DNA of 64,000 bases from positions 62,001-126,000 of the forward strand of contig NZ_SMZJ02000002.1 of assembly GCF_004358095.2 (NCBI RefSeq). Reading direction: 5' to 3'. The DNA comes from Seonamhaeicola sediminis (lineage in GTDB: Bacteria; Bacteroidota; Bacteroidia; Flavobacteriales; Flavobacteriaceae). The notes beneath the pieces were generated by a model. That model was not told the origin of the DNA. It made no database searches and saw only the letters and a program-made list of their open reading frames with translations. The position numbers and the translations under genes are program-made. Positions 25,336 to 34,184 of the stretch are shown one piece after another (within the stretch, counting starts at the first letter, position 1; each line of letters begins with the position of its first letter).

Positions 25336-26586
25336 TTATTCTTCTCTTAGGGCATCAATAGGTTTAACACTAGTTGCTTTATTTGCTGGAATTAATCCTA
25401 TTAAAGTACCCAGAATAACTACAATTAATAATGACAAAAACACCATTGAGATAGAAACGGATGGGTTCCGCATCCAAGGTTCATTGCTGTTCAACATGGC
25501 ATTATTAATTAACATCAAAATGACTCCTCCAGAAATAATTCCTATAAATCCAGCCATAAGTGCTAATGTTACAGACTCAACAATTATTTGTCTTTTAATC
25601 ATTATTGGAGTAGCTCCTAAAGCTCTACGAATACCTATTTCTTTAGTACGTTCTTTAACTGTGATTAATAAAATACTACCTATAGCAAAAACCCCAGCTA
25701 TTAAAGTGGCAATACCTACAAACCAAGTTAAAAACTGCATACCTTTTAAAAACCCCGTAAATTGACTAAATCTATCTCCTAAATTAAAGCCGAAGAAAGC
25801 TCTATTATCATTTGGATTTACTTTTTTCAGATTTTTAAGCAATAATTTCACGTCTGCTTCTACCTGATTGATATCATTTTCTGGCTTCCCTGTAATCATC
25901 ATCCAATCAATTCTATCACCACGATTGTATAGTTGTTGAAATGTTGTAAATGGTATGTGCACATCTAACTGCGGACCACCAAAATTAACCACCTTAAAAA
26001 CCCCAATTACTTTGAAATTTGTGTTACTAATTGAAATTATTTTACCGATTGGGTCTTCATCTTTTTCAAACAACTGTTTATAGACATCTTCGGAGATGAC
26101 TCCAACTTTCTTACGTTCATCTATATCACTTTGATTTATAAAACGTCCTGAAGTTAAGTCGGGTTTAGCTACCTCATTTAGTATAGGGAAATCTCCAGTA
26201 GTGTTAAATGAACCCGAAAATGTCTTTCTACTTAAAACAGCGTTACCCATTATTCTTGGAACTACCAATTCTACGCCCTCTATATTTTCTTCAACTTTTT
26301 TTACATCGTCTAACCTCAAAATAACCGGTCTACCCTCTTCGTATCCTTTGAAAGGCATACTTGTTTTACCCCCACCAATAAATACGCTATTAGTAGCAAA
26401 ATCTTCAAAAAGAACATTAAAGTTATTTTCTATGCCTCTTGCCGAACCCAAAAGACCAATAAGTAACAAAATACCCCACCAAACACCTACCATGGTTAAA
26501 ATAGACCTAAGTGTATTCTTTTTTAGGCTTCCTTGTACTTCTTGCCAGGTATCTTTATCAAATAAAAAACCAAATATTTTAATCAT
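25336..26586 (-). CDS. MacB-like ABC transporter permease (second)
   Basis: 416 residues. One N-terminal membrane helix (~29-49), a large periplasmic MacB_PCD domain (~50-270), then three helices of the FtsX/MacB fold (~285-310, ~335-360 and ~380-405). The conserved cytosolic loop VKERTKEIGIRRALGAT contacts the ATPase, and the protein ends NKATSVKPIDALREE. No ATPase domain is fused, so it needs the separate ABC protein. It overlaps the first permease gene by 8 bases, suggesting a 1:1 heterodimer. Confidence 0.93.
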   Translation of the reverse strand: MIKIFGFLFDKDTWQEVQGSLKKNTLRSILTMVGVWWGILLLIGLLGSARGIENNFNVLFEDFATNSVFIGGGKTSMPFKGYEEGRPVILRLDDVKKVEENIEGVELVVPRIMGNAVLSRKTFSGSFNTTGDFPILNEVAKPDLTSGRFINQSDIDERKKVGVISEDVYKQLFEKDEDPIGKIISISNTNFKVIGVFKVVNFGGPQLDVHIPFTTFQQLYNRGDRIDWMMITGKPENDINQVEADVKLLLKNLKKVNPNDNRAFFGFNLGDRFSQFTGFLKGMQFLTWFVGIATLIAGVFAIGSILLITVKERTKEIGIRRALGATPIMIKRQIIVESVTLALMAGFIGIISGGVILMLINNAMLNSNEPWMRNPSVSISMVFLSLLIVVILGTLIGLIPANKATSVKPIDALREE

Positions 26587-27808
26587 TTCGAAGCGCTATA
26601 ATTGGTTTAATTCTAGATGCTTTTTGAGCGGGGACAAATCCTGCCAAGGTTCCAGCTGCAATTAATACAATTGTTGCTGTTATAATGATATTGAAATGCA
26701 CCTCTGGGTTGGTGATATAATATTCTTTTAAACTAGGGCCTACCCATTTTAAAACACCAACTCCAATAAGCAAACCTATATATCCTGCTAATGCTGTAAT
26801 TAAAACAGATTCAATTAAAATAATTGAAACGATTGATTTTGGTGTTGCCCCCAATGCCTTACGAATACCAATTTCTTTGGTACGCTCTTTAACAATAAAA
26901 ATCATAATGTTGCTGATACCAACTATACCTGCAATTAAAGTTCCTAAACCAATAATAAAAATTAAAATACCCAAGCCCCCTGTCATAGTTTCAATGCCTT
27001 TAGTTTGTAATGCCATATTATTAACTCTAATAGCGCGCTGGTCTGTTGGCGCTACATTCTTTCGTTGCCTTAGGGTTTGGGTTAAATCTGTTCCAAAGGT
27101 TAATGCCTCATCTGAGGACATTTTTCTGTTATAGGTAATATTAATTTCACCTACTGCATCCTTGCCAATGTATATATGTTGTACTGTGGTTATAGGTAAG
27201 TAAGCCAAACGTTCTTGAGAATCGCCGCCATTGTCTTTAAAAACTCCTACTACTTTATAATTTATACCTTCTAAATTTACATATTGGCCAATAGCTGAAG
27301 TTTTCCCAAATAAATCTTCTTCAATCAATCTACCAATGACAATGACTTTTAAATGGCTTTTTATATCATTAAGATTGATAAACCTACCTTTTTTAATTTT
27401 TAATTTTTCAATATGTTGAGCATCGGGGTGAACACCTAAGACATTATAACTTCCTTTTTTATTAATAAATGACACTTGAAAATTACGACTTAGCTTTGGT
27501 GTTATATATTCAATCTTGTTACTGTATTCATTTTTAATATATTCAAAATCTTCATTATAAAGTGATACCGCTCTGCCTACTTGAAGCCCTTTATAGGGCT
27601 TTGATGTTCTGCCACTGTAAACATAAATAGCATTATCTGCTGTTTTTATAAAAAGTTCATCAAAGGTGTTTTCTAAACCATTGGCAATTCCAAAAAGTAT
27701 GGTAAACAGCATAATGGCAAATGCTACTGTAAAACCAGACAATAAACCTCTGGTTCTGTTTTTATTAATACTTTGAAATATTTCTCGCCATAGGTCTAAA
27801 TCAAACAT
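26579..27808 (-). CDS. MacB-like ABC transporter permease (first)
   Basis: 409 residues with the same plan as its neighbour: N-terminal helix (~20-42), MacB_PCD periplasmic domain, then three helices with VKERTKEIGIRKALGAT between the first two and an end of QKASRIKPIIALRND. The two permeases are clearly homologous but divergent, so the transporter is likely a heterodimer and not the homodimer of E. coli MacB. It overlaps the ATPase gene by 8 bases and the next permease by 8 bases. Confidence 0.93.
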   Translation of the reverse strand: MFDLDLWREIFQSINKNRTRGLLSGFTVAFAIMLFTILFGIANGLENTFDELFIKTADNAIYVYSGRTSKPYKGLQVGRAVSLYNEDFEYIKNEYSNKIEYITPKLSRNFQVSFINKKGSYNVLGVHPDAQHIEKLKIKKGRFINLNDIKSHLKVIVIGRLIEEDLFGKTSAIGQYVNLEGINYKVVGVFKDNGGDSQERLAYLPITTVQHIYIGKDAVGEINITYNRKMSSDEALTFGTDLTQTLRQRKNVAPTDQRAIRVNNMALQTKGIETMTGGLGILIFIIGLGTLIAGIVGISNIMIFIVKERTKEIGIRKALGATPKSIVSIILIESVLITALAGYIGLLIGVGVLKWVGPSLKEYYITNPEVHFNIIITATIVLIAAGTLAGFVPAQKASRIKPIIALRND

Positions 27809-28502
27809 GTTGTTTAGCTCTTACTTGTTTTATTGCGGTATCTTCCATAATAACCCCATCTCGAAGTCTTATAATACGTTTACACATATTAGCAATATCC
27901 TCTTCATGAGTTACCATTAAAATAGTTTTACCTTCATCGTTTAATTGCTGAATGAATTCCATAATCTCATAGGAAGTAGTCATATCTAAAGCACCGGTAG
28001 GTTCATCAGCCAATAACAATTTAGGGTTTGCAGCCAACGCCCTAGCTATTGCGACACGTTGGTTTTGCCCTCCAGATAATTCTTTTGGTAAATGATGAGC
28101 CCAATCTGCCAAACCAACCTTTTCTAAATGGAACATTGCCAATTCTTGACGTTCTTTGCGTTTCATTCCTTGATAGTATAATGGTAATGCTACATTTTCT
28201 AGGGCATTCTTATAGTTGATAAGATTGAATGATTGGAAAATAAACCCTAAAAACTTATTTCTATATTCAGCCGCCTTTTTCTCGTTTAGATTCTTAATTG
28301 GTAGCCCATCTAGAATATAATCTCCAGAATCTGCATGATCTAACATACCAATAATATTAAGTAATGTGGATTTTCCTGATCCTGATGACCCCATAATGGC
28401 TACCATTTCACCTTCTTTAACAGATAGATTTATTCCTTTTAAAACGTGTAAGCGGGAGTCTCCTATAGGATAGGATTTGTGTAATTGTTTTATTTCTAAC
28501 AT
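27801..28502 (-). CDS. MacB/LolD-type ABC transporter ATP-binding protein
   Basis: 233 residues, the first gene of the efflux operon. Walker A GSSGSGKST at 38-46, Q-loop near 90, signature LSGGQNQRVAIARAL at 142-156, Walker B LLLADEP at 162-168 and the H-switch in VTHEED. This sequence pattern is the MacB/LolD subclass, which works as a mechanotransmitter with FtsX-fold permeases. The likely substrate is a drug, peptide or lipoprotein; it cannot be decided here. The 88 bases upstream (28503-28590) show no perfect promoter. Confidence 0.95.
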   Translation of the reverse strand: MLEIKQLHKSYPIGDSRLHVLKGINLSVKEGEMVAIMGSSGSGKSTLLNIIGMLDHADSGDYILDGLPIKNLNEKKAAEYRNKFLGFIFQSFNLINYKNALENVALPLYYQGMKRKERQELAMFHLEKVGLADWAHHLPKELSGGQNQRVAIARALAANPKLLLADEPTGALDMTTSYEIMEFIQQLNDEGKTILMVTHEEDIANMCKRIIRLRDGVIMEDTAIKQVRAKQHV

Positions 28503-28590
28503 TTCGAGTGGATTACTGTAGCTGCTATGGTCTAAAAATAAGACTCATTATGCAAAGAAATGTTACAAATAATACACTGTAAAGTTTTTA

Positions 28591-28809
28591 TTATTTTTTT
28601 AACGTACCATACTTCCTGTAAATAAAAAATATGATACCCCCAATAAGTAAATAGGGTACTGCCATTAAATACTTAATACCGTTATTTATGCCTTCGGCTG
28701 CACTTTGGGTTTCTTCACTTTCTAAAACTGCTCTGCACATAGCGCATTGAGCATTCGTCTTCAAAAAAAAGAAAAGAAAAAAAAGATATAAAATAATTTT
28801 CCGCTTCAT
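28591..28809 (-). CDS. 72-residue membrane protein with CxxC, cytochrome oxidase cluster
   Basis: Starting at ATG 28809 it has a signal-like hydrophobic stretch ending LKTNA, then QCAMCRAVLESEE with a CxxC, and one more membrane helix (~44-62) with a basic cytosolic tail. A longer frame to 28869 would start inside the DUF420 gene and is less likely, because ATG 28809 overlaps the DUF420 stop in the coupled form TAATG. No family is recognised with confidence. The CxxC facing the periplasm next to SCO and DUF420 genes suggests metal or haem handling, by inference only. Confidence 0.7.
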   Translation of the reverse strand: MKRKIILYLFFLFFFLKTNAQCAMCRAVLESEETQSAAEGINNGIKYLMAVPYLLIGGIIFFIYRKYGTLKK

Positions 28810-29339
28810 TAATAATATGGTGATATCATAATATAAACAACTACGCCTGTAATAGCCACATAAAACCAAAGCGGAAATGTGATTTTTGCAATTTTCTTGT
28901 GCTTTTCAATATTGTTTGTGATAGCTCTCACATAAGTAATTAAAACAAATGGTATAACCGCAATAGACATTAAAATATGCGTTATTAATACAAAATAATA
29001 AAAATATTTAGTAATACCTTCTCCTCCAAATTTTGTAGAATCACTGGTCATATGATAGGCAATATACATAAGCAAAAACAAAACCGACAACACAATGGCG
29101 AAGGTCATCAACCGTTCATGCAACTTTACTTTTTTATTTCTAATAGCTATAAAGGCTAACACCAATACCAGTGCAGTTATAGCATTAATACACGCATAAA
29201 TGGGTGGCAAAAAAATAGGTAGCTCATAATCTATTTTAATACCAAAAAGAGCCGCAACAGCCAATGGAATTGTAACAGACAGGACTACTATTAGTTTGTT
29301 ATACCTCTTATCTTCTGAAATTTTTTTTTGATCACTCAT
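28809..29339 (-). CDS. DUF420 membrane protein, cytochrome oxidase assembly-associated
   Basis: 176 residues with five membrane helices (about 17-33, 42-63, 75-95, 113-137 and 152-170). Histidines lie in or near helices (KLHERLMTF, YIAYHMTSD, LITHILMS), as in the DUF420/CtaM-like family linked to haem-copper oxidase assembly. Its stop overlaps the start of the 72-residue CxxC gene and it sits 73 bases downstream of the SCO gene. The role in haem A or copper insertion is known for relatives only by association. Confidence 0.88.
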   Translation of the reverse strand: MSDQKKISEDKRYNKLIVVLSVTIPLAVAALFGIKIDYELPIFLPPIYACINAITALVLVLAFIAIRNKKVKLHERLMTFAIVLSVLFLLMYIAYHMTSDSTKFGGEGITKYFYYFVLITHILMSIAVIPFVLITYVRAITNNIEKHKKIAKITFPLWFYVAITGVVVYIMISPYY

Positions 29340-29412
29340 TATTCAATTTTATTAAGCGGTTCTGTAACAAGACTTCAACAAACTCAGTCTAACGGTTTTG
29401 AATGAAAAACTC

Positions 29413-30165
29413 TTATTCATTAAGTAATTTTTTAATATCCTCTTTTAAGATGCTAATTTGCTCTTGTTGCCCTTCATCATTTACCTGCTCTTCTTCAGAA
29501 GTAATTCCCTCGTAGTATATAATAGGATTTCCAGATACATCTTTCCTACATCTTATAAATCCGTTTTTATCTACTAAAGCAAAATTACCTGAATGTTCAA
29601 AACCACCCTCTACATCTTTATTTTCTGCAGCATAAATGTAAAATCCTTTGTTTGCCAATTCATAAATAGCTTCTTTCTCTCCTGTCATTAAATGCCAATT
29701 GAGATTGGTAATACCATAATTATCAGCATATGCCTTTAATACCTCTGGGCTGTCATAATCTGGGTTTATAGTAAAAGATGCCACACCAAAATTCTTAATG
29801 TCTTTAAATTCATTTTGAATTTTTATCAAATTTTGATTCATTCTTGGACAAATTGTTGGGCATGTTGTAAAGAAAAACTCAATAACATAAACCTTTCCTT
29901 CAAAATCTTTATTAGTGATAGTTTTTCCATATTGATTAGTAAAGCTAAATTCTGGAACTCTTTTGTTTTTACCATCTGCTGCAGGTACAAAAAGTAAATC
30001 TGATACTTTAGGTTTTTTATCATCAGCAGCATAGTCACTTCTACTCTCTTGCCTTGTAATATCACCTTTGCTTATTCTATCAACAATTCTAGGTACAAAA
30101 ATGATTCCAAAAACCAGAATAATAAAAGCAATTCCTATGTATGAGTAATTTGTTTTTTTGCTCAT
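29413..30165 (-). CDS. SCO-family copper chaperone for cytochrome c oxidase
   Basis: 250 residues. N-terminal membrane anchor (~9-26), then a thioredoxin fold with FFTTCPTICPRMNQNL, where Cys102 and Cys106 form the CxxxC copper site, and a distal histidine in EHSGNFALVDKNG. This set of ligands is complete, so it should be a working SCO/Sco1 protein that metallates the CuA centre of subunit II. The last ~25 residues (EEQVNDEGQQEQISILKEDI) are acidic and helical. Lies 59 bases downstream of a related but ligandless gene. Confidence 0.95.
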   Translation of the reverse strand: MSKKTNYSYIGIAFIILVFGIIFVPRIVDRISKGDITRQESRSDYAADDKKPKVSDLLFVPAADGKNKRVPEFSFTNQYGKTITNKDFEGKVYVIEFFFTTCPTICPRMNQNLIKIQNEFKDIKNFGVASFTINPDYDSPEVLKAYADNYGITNLNWHLMTGEKEAIYELANKGFYIYAAENKDVEGGFEHSGNFALVDKNGFIRCRKDVSGNPIIYYEGITSEEEQVNDEGQQEQISILKEDIKKLLNE

Positions 30166-30224
30166 GTTTTTTAGTTCTTAATACAATTATACAGTATAAT
30201 CATTACGAAATGTATTCGGCAATA

Positions 30225-30944
30225 TTATTGTTTCTCTACAGCCTTTAAATCGTTAGCGCGTCTTATATCAGAATTAAACTCTCCTTTACGCTTTTGTCTA
30301 TATTCCGTAAACAAGATGCGCATATCTTCACTCATTTTATTTTTTATAATAGCTACCTCAACACAGTTATAACCTTTTAGTCCATAAATAGGGGTGCCCT
30401 TTTCAATCTCACGGTCTTCTCTATCATCTATTCGTCCACGTTGATTTAGTTCTTTATCTATAATGTATACATAATCTGTTGCCAGTGTATTTTCTAATGG
30501 TGTTGCACTCTCTATACTTCTATACATTTTTAAGATATCTTCGGGGTTACCAAAAACGAAATGCCAAAATTTGAGGTCTTCATAATGGCTAATTTCTCGT
30601 TTTAATTCTTTAGCAATTTCTTCTGCTCCATTAGGTAATACAATAACTATTTGAAATTTCTTAAAGCCTTTGAACTTATCATAAACCAACTCTTTTAAGT
30701 TAGAAGCAGCTGTAGATTTATCCATTGGGTTATTACCAAAAAAACCAAGAACCGTAATATGTTCTTTAAGTTGGATGGGGTCTTCAGAATGAGCGTTGAA
30801 AGCCCTAAGTTCTAACACTTTTTCATTTACAATATCTAATGGGGTATAATTATGTGTAGCCGGATAAAGCAACAACAAAAAGGTTACTGGAAGGAAGAAT
30901 AAAATTCCTAAAACCGTATAACGTCCAACTTTTTTTAAATCCAT
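30225..30944 (-). CDS. Membrane-anchored thioredoxin-fold protein, SCO-like but without copper ligands
   Basis: 239 residues from ATG 30944 (MDLKKVGRYTVLGILFFLPV), preferred over a TTG at 30983. One N-terminal membrane helix, then a region that reads as a thioredoxin-like fold (HITVLGFFGNNPMDKSTAAS, FQIVIVLPNG, YVYIIDKELNQRGRI). It lacks the CxxxC of SCO and contains only one cysteine, in the distal YNCVEV. I do not recognise a named family. Position between coxD and SCO suggests a role in oxidase assembly, by context alone. Confidence 0.72.
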   Translation of the reverse strand: MDLKKVGRYTVLGILFFLPVTFLLLLYPATHNYTPLDIVNEKVLELRAFNAHSEDPIQLKEHITVLGFFGNNPMDKSTAASNLKELVYDKFKGFKKFQIVIVLPNGAEEIAKELKREISHYEDLKFWHFVFGNPEDILKMYRSIESATPLENTLATDYVYIIDKELNQRGRIDDREDREIEKGTPIYGLKGYNCVEVAIIKNKMSEDMRILFTEYRQKRKGEFNSDIRRANDLKAVEKQ

Positions 30945-30989
30945 TAAATAATTGCTTTTTAAGTCTTTAAATAAATTATGCAAAAATAA

Positions 30990-31017
30990 AAAAGGTGGTT
31001 CTTATAAACCACCTTTT
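30990..31017 (-). terminator. Intrinsic terminator after the COX IV gene
   Basis: An 11-bp stem (30990-31000 with 31007-31017, AAAAGGTGGTT/AACCACCTTTT) with a 6-base loop is followed on the - strand by a T-rich run. It lies 30 bases after the COX IV stop and would separate the structural oxidase genes from the assembly genes. Confidence 0.8.
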
Positions 31018-31046
31018 AAACTATATTTTAACACAGATTATGCTAT

Positions 31047-31427
31047 TTAAAAGTCTCTTTTGATATATCCATCTTTATACACGTCAAAAACGTAACCACC
31101 TTCTTGTAGTAAGATGAATATTAAATAAAGTATTAAGAAAATAGCCGTCCAAACTACAGCGCGTCTTAGGCCTTTAGTTTCATCACGCATATGCATAAAA
31201 TCCCATGTAATATAATACGCTTTTACAATGGTTAGGATGATGAAAATCCAGTTTAAAAGCTTCATCCCTAAAACATGAGCCATTAAACTATCTGGTTTGT
31301 ATATACCCAAGACAACCTCAACTGCAGTTACAATAGATAATAAGATTAAAACCCCCCAAATTTTTTGAGTGTTGCTTTTAAATTTTATTAAACCCCTTAA
31401 TATTGCTAAGTTATGTGCGTGTGCCAT
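31047..31427 (-). CDS. Cytochrome c oxidase subunit IV-like (COX4_pro) protein
   Basis: 126 residues with three membrane helices (~21-40, ~51-70 and ~88-108) and the sequence GVLILLSIVTAVEVVLGIYK, typical of the bacterial caa3-type subunit IV family (COX4_pro). The middle part, KAYYITWDFMHMRDETKGLR, is the well-conserved loop of this family. It follows the large coxC by 21 bases and precedes a terminator. It stabilises the catalytic subunits, which are not encoded in this window. Confidence 0.9.
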   Translation of the reverse strand: MAHAHNLAILRGLIKFKSNTQKIWGVLILLSIVTAVEVVLGIYKPDSLMAHVLGMKLLNWIFIILTIVKAYYITWDFMHMRDETKGLRRAVVWTAIFLILYLIFILLQEGGYVFDVYKDGYIKRDF

Positions 31428-31448
31428 AATTTTTAATATACTTTTTAA

Positions 31449-32432
31449 TTAAACTAGGTAGAAGAATGTAAATACAAATACCCAAACTAAATCTACAAAG
31501 TGCCAGTAAAGACCAACTTTTTCAACCATTTCATAACTCTTACGTCTTTCGTAAGTTCCTAATATCACGTTAAAGAAAATAATGATATTAATAACAACAC
31601 CAGAAAATACATGGAAACCGTGAAAACCTGTTATGAAGAAAAAGAAATCTGCAAATAATGGTGAACCATACTCATTTACATGAAGATTAGCACCTTCAAC
31701 CACTAATGTTCCGTTTTCTTTAATTTGCTTTAACGACTCTTCTCTAGATAAAACAGTCTTTTCGCCTTCTTCGTTAATAATTTGAGTTCTTACTAATATA
31801 TTCTCATTAGCTTCTAAACCAGCATATACTTCATCTACCGTGTACGATGGTAATGACCCTTCAGAAACAAACCATAATCCGTTATCACGATTATGGGCAG
31901 TTCTTTCGGCATGTGCATCAGCAACAGCAAAATCTCTTAAGGCTACTCTATGTCCGTCAGTATCTACAAACTGTAAAATATTACCTCCTTTAGTTTGAAT
32001 AGCTCCATAATCACCTTTAATAAAGGTTGCCCATTCCCAAGCTTGAGATCCAACAAATATTAAACCACCTATAATGGTTAAAAACATGTATAGAGTAACT
32101 TTAGCTTTATTTAAATTATGTCCAGCATCAACGGCTAATACCATGGTAACAGACGACATAATAAGGATGAACGTCATGAATGCCACATAAATCATTGGCA
32201 ATTCCTGACCATGCAAAAACGGTACGTGTGTAAATACCTCATCGGCAATTGGCCATGAATCAATAAATTTAAATCTAGAAAAACCATAGGCCGCTAAAAA
32301 TCCTGAAAATGTTAATGCATCTGAAACGATGAAAAACCACATCATCATTTTACCGTAACTTGCTTTTAAAGGTTGATTACCACCTCCCCAAGTTTTCCCT
32401 TCTGCTTCAGCATTTACAACTGTAGTACTCAT
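31449..32432 (-). CDS. Cytochrome c oxidase subunit III with ~115-residue periplasmic-type insertion
   Basis: 327 residues. Haem-copper oxidase subunit III helices surround a long polar insertion at about residues 141-256 (charged, from DYGAIQTKGGNILQFVDTDG onward). This lies between the GSQAWEWATFIKG helix and the FFFFITGFHGFHVFSGV helix, where ordinary subunit III has a loop of some 20-30 residues. Final helices WHFVDLVWVFVFTFFY are intact. A second, short subunit III lies immediately upstream. Confidence 0.93.
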   Translation of the reverse strand: MSTTVVNAEAEGKTWGGGNQPLKASYGKMMMWFFIVSDALTFSGFLAAYGFSRFKFIDSWPIADEVFTHVPFLHGQELPMIYVAFMTFILIMSSVTMVLAVDAGHNLNKAKVTLYMFLTIIGGLIFVGSQAWEWATFIKGDYGAIQTKGGNILQFVDTDGHRVALRDFAVADAHAERTAHNRDNGLWFVSEGSLPSYTVDEVYAGLEANENILVRTQIINEEGEKTVLSREESLKQIKENGTLVVEGANLHVNEYGSPLFADFFFFITGFHGFHVFSGVVINIIIFFNVILGTYERRKSYEMVEKVGLYWHFVDLVWVFVFTFFYLV

Positions 32433-32460
32433 ATATAAAGGTTGTTATTTAAAAGTTGCA

Positions 32461-32468
32461 CAAAAATA
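32461..32468 (-). promoter_or_regulatory. Candidate -7 element for the large coxC
   Basis: The - strand reads TATTTTTG, matching TAnnTTTG, 29 bases before the coxC ATG. No TTTG is seen at -33. The 146-base gap (32433-32578) otherwise holds only A/T-rich sequence with a weak AAAAAGA/TCTTTTT hairpin. Confidence 0.4.
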
Positions 32469-32578
32469 ATCATTTTATTCATCTAACGAAATATAACCTG
32501 TAAATTTTAAACTATGACAAATATCAGTTTCATAAAACAAAAAAAAAGATTTTCTTTTTCAATAAAAATGTTCTTTTC

Positions 32579-33160
32579 TTATTTGACGAAGTACAGAAAT
32601 AAAAACAAGTAAACCCACAGTATATCTACAAAATGCCAAAAGGTAGCAGCTAGTTCAAAACCAAGTAAATTTTCAGCATTATACTTTTGTTTAAAATGAT
32701 TATAAATTACTACAATTAAGCAAATTAAACCAGCTACCACATGCAATATATGTACAACTGCAATTAAGTAAATATAGGATACCTTAACATTGCTTGTTGG
32801 CCCTGTCCAATGATAGCCCATATTTATAATTTCATTAAATCCTTTTAACTGAAAGATTATAAAAGCCATTCCCAGAATCAAGGTAATTAATAACCATAGT
32901 GTAGTGCCTTGTCTGTTACCTTGTTTTAAAGTCTTTTTTGCTGCTATAAATGAAAAACTACTAACCACTATAATGATTGTGCTTATAATAAAGGCATCTG
33001 GTAATTGAAAATCTTTTAACCAGTCTGGTCTTGATTTACTTACCAAAAAAGCACTGGTCCATCCCATAAAAGACATAATTAATGAAATGATACCAAACCA
33101 GAGCATCATTTTTTTAGCCCTTGCTTTCTTTTCTTGCGGAGTTCCTTGAGTTAAATCCAT
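32579..33160 (-). CDS. Cytochrome c oxidase subunit III, short form
   Basis: 193 residues with five membrane helices (~18-38, ~55-75, ~88-105, ~126-148 and ~172-190). The last two contain VVHILHVVAGLICL and WHFVDILWVYLFLFLYFVK, the subunit III C-terminal signature. It starts two bases after the ctaB stop region (ctaB ends at 33164), so the genes are coupled. Paired long and short subunit III genes are usual in flavobacterial oxidase clusters. Confidence 0.93.
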   Translation of the reverse strand: MDLTQGTPQEKKARAKKMMLWFGIISLIMSFMGWTSAFLVSKSRPDWLKDFQLPDAFIISTIIIVVSSFSFIAAKKTLKQGNRQGTTLWLLITLILGMAFIIFQLKGFNEIINMGYHWTGPTSNVKVSYIYLIAVVHILHVVAGLICLIVVIYNHFKQKYNAENLLGFELAATFWHFVDILWVYLFLFLYFVK

Positions 33161-33163
33161 GGA

Positions 33164-34057
33164 TTATCTGATAAATTTATCAATTACATATACTATTTGT
33201 ATCAATGTGATATAAGATACACTTGCTAACATTAATTGTTTTGCAGCTTTTTCGGTCATTTCTTTAAACAACCTAAAAGCGTAATACACCATTCCCAGCC
33301 CCAAAACACCCACTAAAATGGCTGCTACCACAGAAAGCTTTAAAGTTCCTGTAAAACCAAAAACGGGAATGATAGACACTACAAAAGTCCATATACAATA
33401 CATTATGGTTTGTACCGCTGTTCCTTTATCTTGCTTTCCTGTGGGTAACATAAAAAAACCTGCTTTTTCATAATCATTATATAAAAACCAGCCAATAGCC
33501 CAAAAGTGAGGGAACTGCCAAAAAAACTGAATTGCGAACAAAGTACCTGGTTCAATACCAAAATCATCGGTAGCTGCAACCCAACCTAACATAAAAGGAA
33601 TGGCTCCTGGGATAGCTCCCACAAAAACTGCTAAAGGGGTTTTGGTTTTTAGTGGGGTATATACACAGGTATATAAAAAAATAGAAATAGCACCAAACAT
33701 AGCAGTTTGCTTGTTGATAGTATATAGAATAACAATTCCTAAAAGCGTAAAAATTGAGGCTATTATAAATGCCGTTGTGACTGTCATTCTACCTGATGGT
33801 ATAGGCCTGTTTTTAGTACGATGCATTAAAGCATCTAAATCTTTCTCAATAATTTGATTATAAGCATTAGAAGCTCCTACCATAAAATAGCCTCCCAAAG
33901 CTAAAAGCACCAATGTTTTAAAATTGATAATATCAACACCTAATAAATATCCAGCAAGTGATGAGAATACCACGCTTAATGAGAGTCCCATTTTTGTAAT
34001 TTCCTTAAAATCTGAAATTACCGAAGGTGTTGTTACTGAAGTTTTTGACCTACCCAA
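33164..34057 (-). CDS. ctaB: Protoheme IX farnesyltransferase
   Basis: 297 residues, a UbiA-family enzyme that makes haem O from haem B. The first Asp-rich site is in NAYNQIIEKDLDALMHRTKN and the second in FLYNDYEKAGFFMLP. Nine membrane helices are visible. The start is TTG at 34055-34057; the next ATG would remove a conserved ~22-residue N-terminus. It is the first gene of the oxidase cluster, just downstream of a good promoter. Confidence 0.95.
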   Translation of the reverse strand: MGRSKTSVTTPSVISDFKEITKMGLSLSVVFSSLAGYLLGVDIINFKTLVLLALGGYFMVGASNAYNQIIEKDLDALMHRTKNRPIPSGRMTVTTAFIIASIFTLLGIVILYTINKQTAMFGAISIFLYTCVYTPLKTKTPLAVFVGAIPGAIPFMLGWVAATDDFGIEPGTLFAIQFFWQFPHFWAIGWFLYNDYEKAGFFMLPTGKQDKGTAVQTIMYCIWTFVVSIIPVFGFTGTLKLSVVAAILVGVLGLGMVYYAFRLFKEMTEKAAKQLMLASVSYITLIQIVYVIDKFIR

Positions 34058-34080
34058 TACTCTGTTTTGTTTTGCGAGTG

Positions 34081-34111
34081 CAAAGATACTTTATTAATGT
34101 ATTTTGGCAAT
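34081..34111 (-). promoter_or_regulatory. Bacteroidetes-type promoter of the ctaB-cox cluster
   Basis: On the - strand ATTG (34108-34111) is followed after 19 bases by TATCTTTG (34081-34088), a close match to TTTG-N19-TAnnTTTG. It stands 23 bases before the ctaB TTG start. Confidence 0.7.
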
Positions 34112-34184
34112 AGGATTAATTACAAAAATGACACAACTTAAAAGCTAAAGCAAGTTTAACACAGGTAAGTTCAGTATGATATTG

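Noticed and set aside
30225-30983. TTG start at 30983 for the SCO-like gene
   Set aside because: ATG 30944 gives a normal anchor segment; the extra residues are not needed and a terminator hairpin abuts the TTG.
32505-32540. A/T-rich hairpin between the two coxC genes
   Set aside because: The AAAAAGA/TCTTTTT stem has no G-C core and is likely to be chance in an AT-rich gap.
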